Of a stretch of 25,391 bases of DNA, positions 23,427-25,391 are shown in pieces; within the stretch, counting starts at the first letter, position 1; each line of letters starts with the position of its first letter. The position numbers and the translations under genes were made by a program. The stretch is from Actinomycetota bacterium (lineage in GTDB: Bacteria > Actinomycetota > Acidimicrobiia > Acidimicrobiales > JAHWLA01). The stretch spans positions 1 through 25,391 of the forward strand of contig JAHWLA010000010.1 in NCBI GenBank assembly GCA_019347595.1, given 5' to 3'. Below the pieces are notes generated by a model that was not told the origin of the DNA, did not search any database, and worked only from the letters and a program-made list of their open reading frames with translations.

Positions 23427-24210
23427 CGGTGAAGTTCGGGGGGCGGCGCTCGGTGAAGGCGGCGATGGCCTCGCCCAGGTCGTCGGAGCCGAGCGTCAGC
23501 AGCTCCATGGCGAACGACAGCTCGACCGACTCGGAGATGCGCTGGTTGAGCAGGTGGTTGAGGGCGCGCTTGGTGCCCTGTACCGCCAGGGGCGGCAGGG
23601 CGGCCATGCGGCCGGCCAGGGCCAAGGCCGCCGGCAGCACGTCGTTCGCCTCGTCGACCAGGTCGGTGACGAGGCCCGCGGCGAACGCCGTCTCGGCGTC
23701 CATGCGGTCGCCCGTCAACAGATAGCGCCTGGCCCGCAGCAGCCCGGCGGTGGCGGGCCACAGGGCGCAGCCGCCGTCGCCGGCCACCAGCGCGAACTGT
23801 ACGTGGGTGTCGGCGAGCCCCGCGGTGCGGGCAGCGACCACGGCGTCCGACGCCAGCACGACCGTGGCACCCAACCCGATGGCGTCGCCGTGCAGGGCCG
23901 TCACCAGCGGCTGGGGAAGATCGGCCAAGGTGCGGAGCAGGCGGCGGCCGTCGTCCACGATCCGCAGCCGGTCGCGCACGTTGTCGCGGCATGCCTGCAT
24001 GAGCTCGAAGTCGCCGCCCGCCGAGAACACCTTGCCGGTGGACGCCAAGACGACGGCGCGCACGTCTTCGCGGTTGCGCAGCTCGAGCAGGCAATCGGCC
24101 AGCTCCACGTGGAGGGCGGCGTCGAACCGGTTGTAGAGGTCGGGCCGGTCGAGCGTCACCACGGCGACGGCGTCCTGGAGCTCGACCGAGAGCGCTTCGA
24201 AGTCCTGCAT
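23419..24210 (-). CDS. Enoyl-CoA hydratase/isomerase family protein, third copy, lacking both catalytic glutamates
   Basis: A 263-residue crotonase-fold protein. FSAGGD (residues 62-67) and HGDAIGLGATV (107-117) form the oxyanion hole. Neither classic glutamate is present: the first position is His136 (ADTHVQFAL) and the second Arg162 (ARRYLLTG). VAGDGG (142-147) carries an aspartate that could be catalytic, as in other divergent crotonases (inference). It ends RRPPNFTGR, a common crotonase C-terminus. I chose the ATG at 24210 because TACGGT, a TANNNT -10 box, lies exactly 7 nt upstream and no Shine-Dalgarno is visible; an ATG at 24228 would add six residues. It is divergent from the last acyl-CoA dehydrogenase gene. 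Confidence 0.9.
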   Translation of the reverse strand: MQDFEALSVELQDAVAVVTLDRPDLYNRFDAALHVELADCLLELRNREDVRAVVLASTGKVFSAGGDFELMQACRDNVRDRLRIVDDGRRLLRTLADLPQPLVTALHGDAIGLGATVVLASDAVVAARTAGLADTHVQFALVAGDGGCALWPATAGLLRARRYLLTGDRMDAETAFAAGLVTDLVDEANDVLPAALALAGRMAALPPLAVQGTKRALNHLLNQRISESVELSFAMELLTLGSDDLGEAIAAFTERRPPNFTGR

Positions 24211-24217
24211 GAGAGCG

Positions 24218-24223
24218 ACCGTA
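24218..24223 (-). promoter_or_regulatory. -10 box giving a leaderless mRNA for the third hydratase
   Basis: On the minus strand this reads TACGGT (TANNNT), 7 nt before the ATG at 24210. The same layout occurs before the regulator gene. No convincing -35 hexamer is seen. Confidence 0.45.
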
Positions 24224-24313
24224 GGCATCGCCCGGCGGGGCGTCACGAGTGGCCGTTGTACTAGCAGTGGGGGTGGGCTGTTCGCCACCGCCCGGACGCG
24301 GGATGGTGGCCAC

Positions 24314-25391
24314 GTGAAGAGGACGCTGTTCGACGACACCCACGAGCTCTTCCGCGCCACGGTGCGGACGTTCATCGAGCGCGAGGTGGCGCCGCACTTC
24401 GAGGAGTGGGAGCGCGCCGGGATCGTCGACAAGGAGCTCTACCGCAAGGCGGGAGAGGCAGGCATGCTCGGCATGGGCATCCCCGAGGAGTACGGCGGCA
24501 GCGGCACCGACGACGTCCGCTACGAAGCCATCGTGCAGGAGGAGTTCGCGGGGAGCGGGATGATGAACGCCGGCCTCGGGTTCGTCAACCACAACGTGGC
24601 CGTGCCCTACTACCTCGCCCACGCCGACGACGAGCAGAAGGCCCGCTGGTTCCCCGGGCTGGCGTCGGGCGAGCTGGTGGCGACCATCGCCATGACCGAG
24701 CCGGGGACGGGCTCCGACCTCAGCGCCATCGCCACCCGAGCGGTGCGCGACGGCGAGACGTTCGTGCTGAACGGCGCCAAGATGTTCATCTCGAACGGCA
24801 TCAACAGCGACCTCGTGATCGTCGTCTGCAAGACCGGCAACAGCGGCAAGCCCCACCGGGACATGAGCCTGCTGGTGGTCGAGCGGGACATGCCGGGCTT
24901 CGTGCGGGGCCGCAACCTCGACAAGGTGGGCCAGCACTGCGCCGACACCGCCGAGCTGTTCTTCGACGACGTGCGGGTTCCCGCTGCCAACGTTCTCGGC
25001 GAGGAGGGCAAAGGGTTCTCCTACCTGATGGAGAACCTGGCCGGGGAGCGCCTCGGGATCGCCGTCGTCGCCGTGGCCCACGCCGAGGCGGCGTTCCAGT
25101 GGACGTTGCAGTACGCCAAGGAGCGCCACGCCTTCGGCCAACCCATCGGGACCTTCCAGCACAACCGCTTCCAGTTCGCCACCATGCGAACCGAGCTCGA
25201 TCTGGCCCGGGTCTTCGTCGATCACCAGCTCGAACTGCAGAACGACAAGGCGCTGGCCGCCGAGGACGCCGCCAAGGCCAAGTGGTGGTGCACCGACCTC
25301 GGCAAGCGGGTGCTCGACACATGCGTGCAACTCCACGGCGGCTACGGCTACATGGAGGAGTACCCGATCGCCCGGGCGTGGCGCGACGGCC
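24314..25391 (+). CDS. Acyl-CoA dehydrogenase (long-chain / FadE type), C-terminus cut by the window edge
   Basis: The first 359 residues of an acyl-CoA dehydrogenase; about 20-30 are missing. It shows IPEEYGGSG (residues 56-64), AMTEPGTGSDLS (126-137) and AKMFISNGINSD (155-166) for FAD and substrate binding. The C-terminal domain reaches LHGGYGYMEEYPIARAWRD, the FAD-dimer segment. A glutamate at the isovaleryl/long-chain catalytic position is present (Glu245 in LAGERLGIA). The usual C-terminal catalytic position lies beyond the edge. The start is GTG 24314 with a weak GGTGG 4 nt upstream; an ATG at 24303 is out of frame and stops at once. It is divergent from the third hydratase gene across about 100 bp, suggesting joint regulation. 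Confidence 0.93.
   Translation, partial: MKRTLFDDTHELFRATVRTFIEREVAPHFEEWERAGIVDKELYRKAGEAGMLGMGIPEEYGGSGTDDVRYEAIVQEEFAGSGMMNAGLGFVNHNVAVPYYLAHADDEQKARWFPGLASGELVATIAMTEPGTGSDLSAIATRAVRDGETFVLNGAKMFISNGINSDLVIVVCKTGNSGKPHRDMSLLVVERDMPGFVRGRNLDKVGQHCADTAELFFDDVRVPAANVLGEEGKGFSYLMENLAGERLGIAVVAVAHAEAAFQWTLQYAKERHAFGQPIGTFQHNRFQFATMRTELDLARVFVDHQLELQNDKALAAEDAAKAKWWCTDLGKRVLDTCVQLHGGYGYMEEYPIARAWRDG

Noticed and set aside
1..25391. tRNA, rRNA, CRISPR, transposase, integrase or phage genes
   Set aside because: None seen on either strand; gaps are short, and gene order and codon style look uniform, so there is no sign of a recent mobile element.

Overview
The window is a gene-dense, very GC-rich stretch, by eye well above 65% GC, with strong third-position G/C. 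About one third of starts are GTG, stops are mostly TGA, and several neighbouring genes are coupled by TGATG overlaps. Three starts without a clear Shine-Dalgarno have a TANNNT -10 box 6-7 nt upstream, the signature of leaderless transcripts. With a luciferase-like (F420-type) oxidoreductase, an MmyB-type regulator and many acyl-CoA enzymes, this points to an actinobacterium, possibly Acidimicrobiia. That assignment is inference; no marker gene is present. I see no RNA gene, CRISPR array, insertion sequence or phage gene, and no gene-free stretch longer than 300 bases.

Region 1 (1-7662, minus strand). In transcription order: an FAD aromatic-type monooxygenase, E1-alpha and E1-beta of a 2-oxoacid/acetoin-dehydrogenase-like enzyme, an 81-residue free-standing lipoyl domain, a serine beta-lactamase-fold hydrolase, a D-aminoacylase-type amidohydrolase, and an amidohydrolase-2 family protein cut by the left edge. 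The E1 pair with a solo lipoyl carrier and no E2 or E3 is the most unusual protein module here. A promoter and three 14-bp-spaced CCGGAA boxes precede the D-aminoacylase.

Region 2 (7663-14739, minus strand). One operon runs thiolase, acyl-CoA dehydrogenase, thiolase, enoyl-CoA hydratase, aldehyde dehydrogenase and ends in a hairpin. A choline-kinase-like phosphotransferase follows, ending at a 44-bp perfect palindrome.

Region 3 (14740-18829). A divergent CoA-transferase (plus) meets, head to tail, a minus-strand pair: a Leu/Ile/Val-type substrate-binding lipoprotein followed by a long acyl-CoA dehydrogenase.

Region 4 (18830-25391). On the plus strand lie the LLM oxidoreductase, the XRE/MmyB regulator with a 14-bp palindrome upstream, an enoyl-CoA hydratase and an acyl-CoA ligase. 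A minus-strand enoyl-CoA hydratase then diverges from an acyl-CoA dehydrogenase cut by the right edge.

Together the genes suggest uptake, CoA activation (ligase and CoA-transferase), dehydrogenation, hydration and thiolytic cleavage of an acid that is probably not a plain fatty acid, with ring or carbonyl chemistry from the monooxygenase, aldehyde dehydrogenase and E1-lipoyl module. No 3-hydroxyacyl-CoA dehydrogenase is present, so beta-oxidation is incomplete here. The substrate cannot be read from the sequence.
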